From: CAIJMU01 sp035531315
GTDB lineage: Bacteria; Spirochaetota; Spirochaetia; Treponematales; Rectinemataceae
Assembly: GCA_035531315.1 (NCBI GenBank)
Contig: DATKTD010000059.1
Coordinates: 1-13,408, forward strand
DNA: 13,408 bases
Reading direction: 5' to 3'
In this document: in pieces, positions 6,483 through 12,849 of the stretch
Position numbering within the stretch: the first letter of the stretch is position 1
How the letters are laid out: every line of letters begins with the position of its first letter
Made by a program: the position numbers and the translations under genes
Notes under the pieces: model-generated
Seen by the model: the letters and a program-made list of their open reading frames with translations, nothing else
Told to the model about the DNA's origin: nothing
The model's database searches: none

Positions 6483-8635
6483 CAGGCTTCCTTCGACATG
6501 AGCAACACGAGGCTTTTCCCGGCGAGGAGGTAGGAGCCCTGGGGGCTGAGGAATTCCTCCTTGCCGGGGCTGGATACGTCGAGAGGGCTCGGCAGGGAGC
6601 TGTCGACCACGCGAGCCCAGACCTTCCCCCGGGGCGGCGCATGGATGGCAAAGCTCCGCGAGTCGGGCCAGGCGTTGCAGAGGACGAGGAAGTCGTTGTC
6701 GTCGCGATCGGCCACTATGTCGGCCCTGGCCCCGTCGATACGCCACACGAGGAGTCGCTCGATCCTCGCCCAATCGGGACTCTGGCCCTTGTCGTCGTAC
6801 CAGACGATGTCCGGGATCGCGTTGTAGTCGGCGTCCTTGCCCGTGAAGAATTCCGGCCGCCGGAACGCGGGGTGGCGAAGCCTGAATGCTATGAGTTCGT
6901 GGACAAAGCGGAGGAAGTCCGCGTTCTTCTCCTTGAGGCCGAAGTCGTACCAGCTCGTCTCGTTGTCCTGGCAATAAGCGTTGTTGTTGCCCCCCTGGCT
7001 CCGAAGGATCTCGTCGCCGCCGAGGAGCATGGGTGTGCCGATCGAAAGGAGGAGGCTCGCGACCAGGTTCCTGGCCTGACGGGCCCGGAGCTCTTCGACG
7101 GCGGGAGAGGCCCCCTCTCCCTCATGGCCGTTGTTCCAGCTCCAATTGCTGTCGAGGCCATCGCGATTGCCCTCGCCGTTCGCCTCGTTGTGTTTGCGCT
7201 CGTAGGAGAGGAGGTCGCGGAGCGTGAAGCCGTCGTGGCTGGTGATGTAATTGATGGAGTGAAAGGGCTTGCGGCCGTCGCGGAGGTAGAGGTCGCTCGA
7301 GCCCGTCACCCGCGTCGCCAGGCCCTGCACGGCCCTGTCGTCGCCCCGCCAGAAGCGCCGAAGATCGTCGCGGTAGCGGTCATTCCACTCGGCCCAGCGC
7401 CCCCCGGGGAACCAGCCCACCTGGTAGGCCCCGCCGGCGTCCCAGGCCTCGGCGATGATCTTCGTGTGGCGGAGGAGGGGATCCTCGGCGATCTCCTCGA
7501 GGACGGGAGGATTCTCGAGAAGCTTTCCATTCTGGTCCCGACCCAGGATCGAGCCGAGATCGAAGCGGAAGCCGTCGACGTGCATCTCGGCCACCCAGTA
7601 GCGCAGGCAGTCCATGATCAGTGAGCGCACGACCGGGTGGTTGCAGTTCAGGGTGTTGCCGCAACCGGAGAAGTTGCGGTAGAAGCGCTTGTTTTCGTCG
7701 AGGATGTAGTAGATGGGGTTGTCGAGGCCGCGGAACGAGAGGGTCGGCCCCTCCTCGTTGCCCTCGGCCGTATGGTTGAAGACGATATCGAGGATCACCT
7801 CGATGCCTGCCGCGTGGAGTTCCCTGACCATGTATTTGAATTCGGCGACCTGGCCCCCGGGCTCGGCGCTCGAGGCGTAGCCGGCCTTGGGCGCGAAAAA
7901 GGCCAGGCTCGAATAGCCCCAGTAGTTCCGCAGTCGCCCGCCCCCCTTCGGATAGCGGCGCATAAGCTCGTTTTCGTTGAACTCCTGTACCGGGAGGAAT
8001 TCCACGCTCGTGATGCCGAGGGTCTTGAGATAGGGAATCGTTTCCACGACCCCCCGAAAGCTACCCGGGTGGGCCGCGCCTGAGCTGGGATGACGCGAAA
8101 GCCCCTTCACGTGGGCCTCGTAGATGACGCAGTGCCGGAGGGGATAGTTGAGGGGCCGATCCCCCTTCCAGTCGAAATCGTCCGAGACGACGATGCACTT
8201 CGGCATCGCGGCCGCGTTATCTTGATCGGACCAGGACAGATCATGGTCGGGGGATTCGGGATCGAAGGCCCGCGCCGCCGCGAAATTCCATTCGGGCGTC
8301 GCGGAAAGGGCCTTGGCATAGGGATCGATGAGGGACTTGTGGCGGTTGTAGCGGAGGCCCCGCATCGGGATGTAGGGCCCCTCGGCCTTCCAGAGATAGA
8401 GGGCCCCGGGCCTGAGGCCGGCGACGAAGACATGCCAGATATCTCCTGTCCGGTTGTGTTTCGGATCCAGGCGATATTCGAGGACGGCCTCCCCGTCTTC
8501 TGCCCTCGCGTAGATGGAGAGGATCAATGATTCGGCGTTCCGCGAGAAGATGGCGAAGTTGACCCCCTCGGAGGAGGGGCGGGCTCCGAGGGGGAGGGGT
8601 GAGCCGGGAAGAAGCACGTACAGATGCGATGACAC
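6482..8635 (-). CDS. glgX: Glycogen debranching enzyme / isoamylase-type alpha-1,6-glucosidase (GH13)
   Basis: This 717-residue enzyme hydrolyses alpha-1,6 branch points of glycogen after phosphorylase trimming. An N-terminal CBM48-like domain (PGSPLPLGARPSSEGVNFAI at 10-29 begins it) is followed by a GH13 barrel and a C-terminal beta domain. Conserved GH13 regions are intact: DIVFNH at 283-288, DGFRFD at 354-359 with nucleophile Asp359, acid/base Glu396 in AEAWD, and Asp468 in SHDG. NYWGYSSLAFFAPKAGY at 237-253 is typical of GlgX/TreX. Length matches the family. The start is a GTG at 8635 without a Shine-Dalgarno signal; a promoter ends six bases before it, suggesting a leaderless message. 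No other glycogen gene is in view. Upstream fabG ends 42 bases away; the thermonuclease overlaps the 3' end. Confidence 0.95.
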   Translation of the reverse strand: MSSHLYVLLPGSPLPLGARPSSEGVNFAIFSRNAESLILSIYARAEDGEAVLEYRLDPKHNRTGDIWHVFVAGLRPGALYLWKAEGPYIPMRGLRYNRHKSLIDPYAKALSATPEWNFAAARAFDPESPDHDLSWSDQDNAAAMPKCIVVSDDFDWKGDRPLNYPLRHCVIYEAHVKGLSRHPSSGAAHPGSFRGVVETIPYLKTLGITSVEFLPVQEFNENELMRRYPKGGGRLRNYWGYSSLAFFAPKAGYASSAEPGGQVAEFKYMVRELHAAGIEVILDIVFNHTAEGNEEGPTLSFRGLDNPIYYILDENKRFYRNFSGCGNTLNCNHPVVRSLIMDCLRYWVAEMHVDGFRFDLGSILGRDQNGKLLENPPVLEEIAEDPLLRHTKIIAEAWDAGGAYQVGWFPGGRWAEWNDRYRDDLRRFWRGDDRAVQGLATRVTGSSDLYLRDGRKPFHSINYITSHDGFTLRDLLSYERKHNEANGEGNRDGLDSNWSWNNGHEGEGASPAVEELRARQARNLVASLLLSIGTPMLLGGDEILRSQGGNNNAYCQDNETSWYDFGLKEKNADFLRFVHELIAFRLRHPAFRRPEFFTGKDADYNAIPDIVWYDDKGQSPDWARIERLLVWRIDGARADIVADRDDNDFLVLCNAWPDSRSFAIHAPPRGKVWARVVDSSLPSPLDVSSPGKEEFLSPQGSYLLAGKSLVLLMSKEA

Positions 8636-8670
8636 GGCGAAACTATACCCGGCTATCGCCGCTCCGTCAT
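8636..8670 (-). promoter_or_regulatory. Candidate sigma-70 promoter giving a leaderless glgX mRNA
   Basis: On the minus strand, -35 ATGACG (8665-8670, four of six consensus) and -10 TATAGT (8642-8647, five of six) are separated by exactly 17 bases. Six bases (TTCGCC) then lead to the glgX GTG, so initiation at the usual distance falls on the first base of the start codon. The absence of a Shine-Dalgarno signal before that GTG fits. The element lies between the fabG stop and glgX. Confidence 0.6.
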
Positions 8671-8677
8671 CAGTGGC

Positions 8678-9424
8678 TCACATCGCCATGCCGCCGTCCA
8701 CCTTGAGGACCTCCCCCGTCACGTAGGAGGCGAGGTCGCTGGCGAGGAAGAGGGCGGCCTTGGCGACCTCCTCGGGGCTTCCCGAGCGGCCGAGGGGGAT
8801 GCTCGCCATCAGCGAAGTCCGGGCCTCGTCGGCGATTTTGTCGGTCATCGCGGTGTCGATAAAGCCGGGGGCGATGGCGTTTACCCGGACGCCGCGGCTC
8901 GCGACCTCGCGGGCAAGGCTCTTCGTAAAGCCGATGATGCCGGCCTTCGAGGCCGAGTAGTTCGTCTGGCCGCCGTTGCCTGTTATGCCGACGACGCTCG
9001 AAAGGTTGATGATCGATCCCGCCCGCACCTTGATCATGTGCCGGGCCGCGACCCGCGAGACGAGGAAGGCGCTCGTGAGGTTCGTTGTCATCACCGTTTC
9101 CCAGTCCTCGAGTTTCATCCTGAAAACAAGGCCATCGCGGGTCACGCCCGCGTTGTTCACCACGACGGCCGGGGCTCCCGCCTCGCTGACCACCGTCCCG
9201 ATCGCTGCTTCGACCTCGGCCTCCTTCGACACATCGCAGGAGATCCATTTCACCGAGCCACCCGCGGCAGCCGTCGCCGCGAGGGCGGCCGGATCCTCGG
9301 CCTCGCTCCGCGAAAGGTAGTAGACCCGGCCGCCCTGGGCGGCGAAGGCCGCCACGATGGCGCGACCGATGCCCTTCGAGCCGCCGGTCACCACGCACAC
9401 CTTGTCCTTGAGCATCATGTCCAT
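8678..9424 (-). CDS. fabG: 3-oxoacyl-[acyl-carrier-protein] reductase
   Basis: This 248-residue short-chain dehydrogenase performs the NADPH-dependent reduction of beta-ketoacyl-ACP in type II fatty-acid elongation. It shows the Rossmann motif TGGSKGIG at 13-20, NNAG at 90-93, catalytic Asn115, Ser143, Tyr156 and Lys160 (YSASK), the GNGGQTNY stretch typical of FabG, and the C-terminal VDGGMAM. Length is standard. I chose the ATG at 9424 because AAGGTGG, overlapping the fabD stop codon, lies 5 bases upstream; downstream ATGs at 9418 and 9415 are less well spaced. The gap to fabD is 10 bases, so they are one operon. No acpP or fabF follows; glgX does, with its own apparent promoter. Confidence 0.94.
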   Translation of the reverse strand: MDMMLKDKVCVVTGGSKGIGRAIVAAFAAQGGRVYYLSRSEAEDPAALAATAAAGGSVKWISCDVSKEAEVEAAIGTVVSEAGAPAVVVNNAGVTRDGLVFRMKLEDWETVMTTNLTSAFLVSRVAARHMIKVRAGSIINLSSVVGITGNGGQTNYSASKAGIIGFTKSLAREVASRGVRVNAIAPGFIDTAMTDKIADEARTSLMASIPLGRSGSPEEVAKAALFLASDLASYVTGEVLKVDGGMAM

Positions 9425-9434
9425 GTCGTCCACC

Positions 9435-10355
9435 TTAGAGCGAAATCGTGGCGATCTCGGCGAGGCTGCCGAGGGGCGCACAGGGGATATCGGGGTATAC
9501 GGCCTTCCAGAGCCCCGAAAGCACGGTGCCGGGGCCCGTCTCGAAACACTGGTCGAAGCCCGCCGCGGCGATCGCTTCCTCCTCGGCTATCCAGCGGACG
9601 GGGCTGACGACCTGCTCCACGCAGAGTTTCTTCGCCTCGGCCCCGCTCTCGATGCGGCGCCCGGTCACGTTCGAGAAGACGGCGATTTTCGGATCGGAAA
9701 AGACGACGTCCGAGACCAGCTCGGCGAAGCCGTCCCTGGCCCAGGCCATGATGGGCGAATGGAAGGCCCCCGAAACCTTGAGCCTGATGGCTCGCTTGGC
9801 CCCGGCGGCCTTGCAGGCGGTCTCGGCCGCGGCCACATCGGCCTCGGTGCCGGAGATCACGCATTGCGAAGGGCTATTGTAGTTGGCCACCCAGACCTGT
9901 TTGAGCCCGGCCTCGGCGATGACCTTTTCGATGCCCTCGGGGGCCAGCATCAATATGGCGCTCATCGTCGAGCCGCCCGAACGGTTCCCCGCCTCATCCA
10001 TGAGCCGGCCTCGCTCTGCCACCAGGCGGAACATGTCGGCGAGGCCGACCACCCCCGCCTCGGCCAGGGCCGGCCATTCGCCTACCGAAAAGCCGGCGCA
10101 GGCCTCGGGATGGATGGCGTGCTCCCTGGCCGAAAGGGCCGTGGCCGCCTCGACGACCGCCATGGCGATCTGCGTGTTGCGTGTCTGCTTGAGTTCGTCT
10201 TCCGTTCCCTCGAAAATGAGCTTGGAAAGATCGATCTTGGAAGCATCCGAGGCGAGTTCGAAGAGCTCGCGGACGGCCTTGCTCGTTTCGTAGAAGTCCT
10301 TTCCCATGCCGATCTTCTGGGCACCCTGGCCGGGAAAGAGAAAGCAGGTCTTCAT
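9435..10355 (-). CDS. fabD: Malonyl-CoA:ACP transacylase
   Basis: This 306-residue cytoplasmic enzyme transfers malonyl from CoA to acyl carrier protein, supplying fatty-acid elongation. Visible features are the FPGQGAQ N-terminus (oxyanion Gln10), nucleophile Ser90, Arg115 in AERGR (malonate carboxylate binding), catalytic His199 in GAFHS, SPVRW at 251-255, and FETGPG at 271-276. The nucleophile elbow reads GFSVGE rather than the textbook GHSLGE; Phe at this place is, to my knowledge, found in other bacterial FabDs, so activity is expected. AGGAGG lies 5 bases before the ATG. It is first in the fabD-fabG operon, with a promoter candidate at 10390-10418. Confidence 0.94.
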   Translation of the reverse strand: MKTCFLFPGQGAQKIGMGKDFYETSKAVRELFELASDASKIDLSKLIFEGTEDELKQTRNTQIAMAVVEAATALSAREHAIHPEACAGFSVGEWPALAEAGVVGLADMFRLVAERGRLMDEAGNRSGGSTMSAILMLAPEGIEKVIAEAGLKQVWVANYNSPSQCVISGTEADVAAAETACKAAGAKRAIRLKVSGAFHSPIMAWARDGFAELVSDVVFSDPKIAVFSNVTGRRIESGAEAKKLCVEQVVSPVRWIAEEEAIAAAGFDQCFETGPGTVLSGLWKAVYPDIPCAPLGSLAEIATISL

Positions 10356-10389
10356 TGAATCCTCCTCGGATCATACGACGTCGGGGGCC

Positions 10390-10418
10390 ATGATTTACAA
10401 AATCGCGAAAAATGTAAA
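10390..10418 (-). promoter_or_regulatory. fabD promoter candidate overlapping an AT-rich dyad (possible operator)
   Basis: The perfect arms TTTACA (10394-10399) and TGTAAA (10413-10418) flank 13 bases containing the smaller palindrome TCGCGA. In this GC-rich DNA the AT-rich patch stands out. Read on the minus strand, TTTACA (five of six to TTGACA) lies 17 bases before AATCAT (four of six to TATAAT), placing transcription start about 28 bases ahead of fabD. The dyad could therefore be a regulator site covering the promoter, shared with the divergent ATL gene. The regulator is unknown; I could not match it to FapR, FabT or BirA consensus sites. Confidence 0.5.
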
Positions 10419-10472
10419 GCCGTCGTGACCCGTGACGGAGCGGCGGCAAATGGCCCCAAAGGAGGATGAAAA

Positions 10473-10793
10473 ATGGAACGAGAAGCAGGTAGCGAGGGGA
10501 GCCGTCGCATCAAGGCGGTGCTCAAGGCCATACCCAAGGGTCGAGTCTCAACCTATGGGGCCGTCGCAAGGGCCGCCGGCTTCGCCAACGGGGCCCGCCA
10601 GGTGGTCCGGATACTCCACACGAGCGCCTCGAGCGAGGGTCTGCCCTGGCACCGGGTCCTCCGAAAGGACGGCAGCATAGCCCTCCCCGCGGGCGATGGC
10701 TTCGAACTCCAGATGGCTCTCTTAAAGAGGGAGGGGGTCGAGGTCGACAAGAAGGGTCGCGTGGATCTGGCCCGCTTCGAACAACACTTCTAA
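10473..10793 (+). CDS. Alkyltransferase-like protein (ATL), DNA-damage recognition
   Basis: This 106-residue protein is the DNA-binding domain of the O6-alkylguanine-DNA methyltransferase fold without methyl transfer. The active-site motif PCHRV is replaced by PWHRV (Trp59), the hallmark of ATL proteins such as fission yeast Atl1 and E. coli YbaZ. Other expected residues are present: Tyr28 in STYGAVA and the probable arginine finger Arg42 in GARQVVR. ATLs bind O6-alkylguanine, flip the base and hand the lesion to nucleotide excision repair; they cannot repair it alone. GGAGG lies 7 bases before the ATG. The gene is divergent from fabD across about 117 bases that include an AT-rich dyad, and convergent with the UPF0158-GNAT gene. 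Confidence 0.92.
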   Translation: MEREAGSEGSRRIKAVLKAIPKGRVSTYGAVARAAGFANGARQVVRILHTSASSEGLPWHRVLRKDGSIALPAGDGFELQMALLKREGVEVDKKGRVDLARFEQHF

Positions 10794-10821
10794 GTCGACC
10801 CCAAGAACCGACCGCAGGGGT

Positions 10822-10884
10822 CTAGCCCGTCGTCAGGCCCTGGCACCCTAGCCTAGCCCCGCCGCCAGGCCCTGGCACCGTAGC
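10822..10884 (-). repeat. Imperfect tandem duplication of the 3' end of the GNAT gene
   Basis: The segment 10853-10884 (last codons and TAG stop of the UPF0158-GNAT gene) is repeated immediately downstream at 10822-10852. By eye the copies match at 28 of 32 aligned positions, with one gap and three substitutions. Each copy contains a short palindrome centred on CAGGCCCTG (extended to GCCAGGCCCTGGC in the coding copy). The second copy is non-coding and fills most of the gap to the convergent ATL gene. Confidence 0.8.
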
Positions 10885-11755
10885 CGGTAAAACCCGAACT
10901 GAACAGGCTTTTCTCGAAGGGGCCATAGAGAAGGGGCAGGTCGACGAGGACAAGTCCCCCCTCGTTGCCGCCAAGCTCCGCCGACATCCTTTCCAGGAGG
11001 CTGCGCGCGAGACCGAGGTTTCTGAATTCGGCGGCTACCGCGAGAAAGAAGATGCGGCCTATGGCCTGCCCTCCCTCGAACTCCCTCCGTCCGGCTATGC
11101 CCGCGACGGCCCCGCCCTCACCGTCCTCGACCCAGATTCCTACCCAGTCCTCCGCGTCGAGGTTACTCTTGAGAAGTCTGTTTTCCCTCGCCACGATGGC
11201 CGCCGGCGCGTCGGGGGCGATTTCGGGGCCGATGAGGCCGAGAAGATTGAGCATCACCTCTCGCGCGACCGGAGCGAGGCCCGAGGAATAGCCGAGGTCG
11301 CTCGCGATGAGGTCCGATGCGTCCTCGGGCTCGGCGCCGAGTCTTTCGAGACCCTTGGCCTCGCGAAGGTCGTCGTACCATTCGCGGATGACCCTGCCCA
11401 TCACGCTCGACTTGTTCTCGCGGAAGGATCTCTCGATTTCCGGATAGGGCACCAGGGCCGCCTTGAAGGCCTTGAAGACGCCCCGACCGTGGGCGAGGGC
11501 CTCCTGCAGGGCCCGCCTGGCCGTCGGCTGCCTGACCCGACTCGCGAAACCCTCCATCATCTTGAAACCCTCGCGGGGGCTCCAGTCGGGCACGGGCACC
11601 GTCTCGGGTCGGGGCAGATCGACCTGTTCGCCCTCGTCGCAGGCCTCGGCCCTCGCGATGAGGTGACCCGTGTCGACCTCGACCATCCAGGCCCCGTCCT
11701 GGTCTTCCATGGCGAAAATGATGTCATCGACGACATCGCGGTTCAGCTCGAACAT
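10853..11755 (-). CDS. UPF0158-like domain fused to a GNAT acetyltransferase domain
   Basis: This 300-residue cytoplasmic protein appears to be a fusion. Residues about 1-130 resemble UPF0158 proteins of unknown function: an acidic N-terminal helix with AMEDQDG, a short VDTGHLI strand, SPREGFKMMEGF at 59-70, HGRGVFKAFKAAL at 89-101 and REWYDDL at 124-130. Residues about 140-300 look like a GNAT N-acetyltransferase; motif A is FLAVAAEFRNLGLARSLL at 237-254, with the acetyl-CoA pyrophosphate loop Arg245-x-x-Gly248-x-Ala250, followed by strand and helix ending SSGF near 286-289. The substrate is unknown. GGAGG lies 4 bases before the ATG. Upstream on the same strand is the exporter gene (85-base gap). 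The 3' end, including the stop, is duplicated downstream. Confidence 0.75.
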   Translation of the reverse strand: MFELNRDVVDDIIFAMEDQDGAWMVEVDTGHLIARAEACDEGEQVDLPRPETVPVPDWSPREGFKMMEGFASRVRQPTARRALQEALAHGRGVFKAFKAALVPYPEIERSFRENKSSVMGRVIREWYDDLREAKGLERLGAEPEDASDLIASDLGYSSGLAPVAREVMLNLLGLIGPEIAPDAPAAIVARENRLLKSNLDAEDWVGIWVEDGEGGAVAGIAGRREFEGGQAIGRIFFLAVAAEFRNLGLARSLLERMSAELGGNEGGLVLVDLPLLYGPFEKSLFSSGFTGYGARAWRRG

Positions 11756-11840
11756 AACCCCTCCGGGTGACGGCTCGTAATTCAGGATGCGCGATACGAA
11801 TCCAGCACGATCTATAAAGTCGTCAAAGCCGAGCCGCCGA

Positions 11841-12752
11841 TCAAATGAAGAGGAGGGCGGTTCCGCCCACGGCGACGATGGCGCCTATGAGCTCGACGGG
11901 TCTGAGCTTCTCTTTGAAGAAGAGGGCCGAGGGAGCGATGATGAGGACGGGCACGAGGGACATGATGGAGGCCGCGACGCCGGCGCTCGCCCCCTGAACG
12001 GCAGCCAGGCTGAGGGACACCCCCAGGAAGGGCCCGAAAAAGGATCCCGCCAGGAGGCTCGCAGCCGCCCTTCCATCCTTTAGCGAGGAGAGAACGCCCT
12101 TCCACGCGCCGCTCCCGATGAGGATTATCCCGAAGACCAGGACCGCCACCAGCACCCGCATCTGCGTGCCCGAGAAGGCATCCATCTTCGGCGCCCCGAT
12201 TTTTGAGAGGATAAGGCCCCCGGCCTGGCCGAGGGTCGCGAGGAGGGCGAAGATGGCCCCCCGGCCGGTCTTTCGCCGGGCCGATCCCGCGGCGACGGTC
12301 GGGGATTCGGCATTCCCGCTCGTCGCCGGCCGCCCGAGCACCGCCATGGCGATGCCCAGGATGGTCAGGGCCATGCCTGCCAGGGCCAGGGGCGACAGGG
12401 TCTCGCCGAGGACCAGCCAGCCCAGGAGGCCGGCGAAGGCGGGAGCCAGGGCATAGATGAGCATCGCTATTCTCGCCCCGATGTCGATGAAGGCCTGAAA
12501 AAGGAAGAGGTCCCCGAGCACGAGGCCGAGCAGACCGGAGGCACCCATCCAGGCCCAGGTCGAGAAAGGCGCGTCGAAGGGCGCGAAACTCCCGTGCGCG
12601 ACGATGCCATAGATGCCTAGAAAGACGGCGCCTGCCGCCAGACGCAGGAAATTGAGGGCAATAGCGCCGATACGCTTCCCAGCGTACTCGAAGGTGATGG
12701 CGGTGATGGTCCAGAGAATGGCGGTCGCTAGGGCGGCGGCTGTGCCGGTCAT
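11841..12752 (-). CDS. EamA/DMT-superfamily transporter
   Basis: This 303-residue inner-membrane protein has about ten hydrophobic segments arranged as two five-helix EamA repeats, with a hydrophilic Ser/Arg/Lys-rich linker at about 143-165 between them. The first repeat ends with the typical LGETLSPLALAGMALTILGI (115-134) and the second with FFKEKLRPVELIGAIVAVGG (278-297), the equivalent position in each half. Members export metabolites such as amino acids or act as permeases of the drug/metabolite superfamily; the substrate cannot be read from sequence. GAGGAG lies 7 bases before the ATG. The gene is divergent from thyX and is followed by the UPF0158-GNAT gene on the same strand. Confidence 0.9.
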   Translation of the reverse strand: MTGTAAALATAILWTITAITFEYAGKRIGAIALNFLRLAAGAVFLGIYGIVAHGSFAPFDAPFSTWAWMGASGLLGLVLGDLFLFQAFIDIGARIAMLIYALAPAFAGLLGWLVLGETLSPLALAGMALTILGIAMAVLGRPATSGNAESPTVAAGSARRKTGRGAIFALLATLGQAGGLILSKIGAPKMDAFSGTQMRVLVAVLVFGIILIGSGAWKGVLSSLKDGRAAASLLAGSFFGPFLGVSLSLAAVQGASAGVAASIMSLVPVLIIAPSALFFKEKLRPVELIGAIVAVGGTALLFI

Positions 12753-12778
12753 CGCAGAACTCCTCGGCGCGGGCGCTC

Positions 12779-12810
12779 TTGTATCGCCACGGGCTCGCGC
12801 AGTATATCAT
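12779..12810. promoter_or_regulatory. Possible overlapping divergent promoters of thyX and the EamA transporter
   Basis: An AT-rich patch in the 97-base divergent gap holds TATATC (12803-12808, plus) with a poor TTGTAT 18 bases upstream, suitable for thyX. It also holds TATACT on the minus strand (12801-12806, five of six to consensus), suitable for the transporter but without a good -35 at normal spacing. The overlap would make the two genes compete for polymerase if both are used. Confidence 0.3.
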
Positions 12811-12849
12811 CGCGCCCGACACTCATGTTCAAGCCCCAGGAGCCTTTAC

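Noticed and set aside
6483..6974. N-terminal extension of the thermonuclease frame back into glgX
   Set aside because: The extension is the out-of-frame translation of glgX; the signal peptide and ribosome site place the true start at 6482.
6641..7624. 327-codon plus-strand open frame antisense to glgX
   Set aside because: It is a shadow of a clearly real GH13 gene; its composition is Val/Ala/Glu-biased and it has no ribosome site or recognisable domain.
11771..11836. Distant inverted GGCTCG/CGAGCC pair in the gap between the EamA and GNAT genes
   Set aside because: The arms are six bases and about 50 bases apart in GC-rich DNA, with no T-run; expected by chance.
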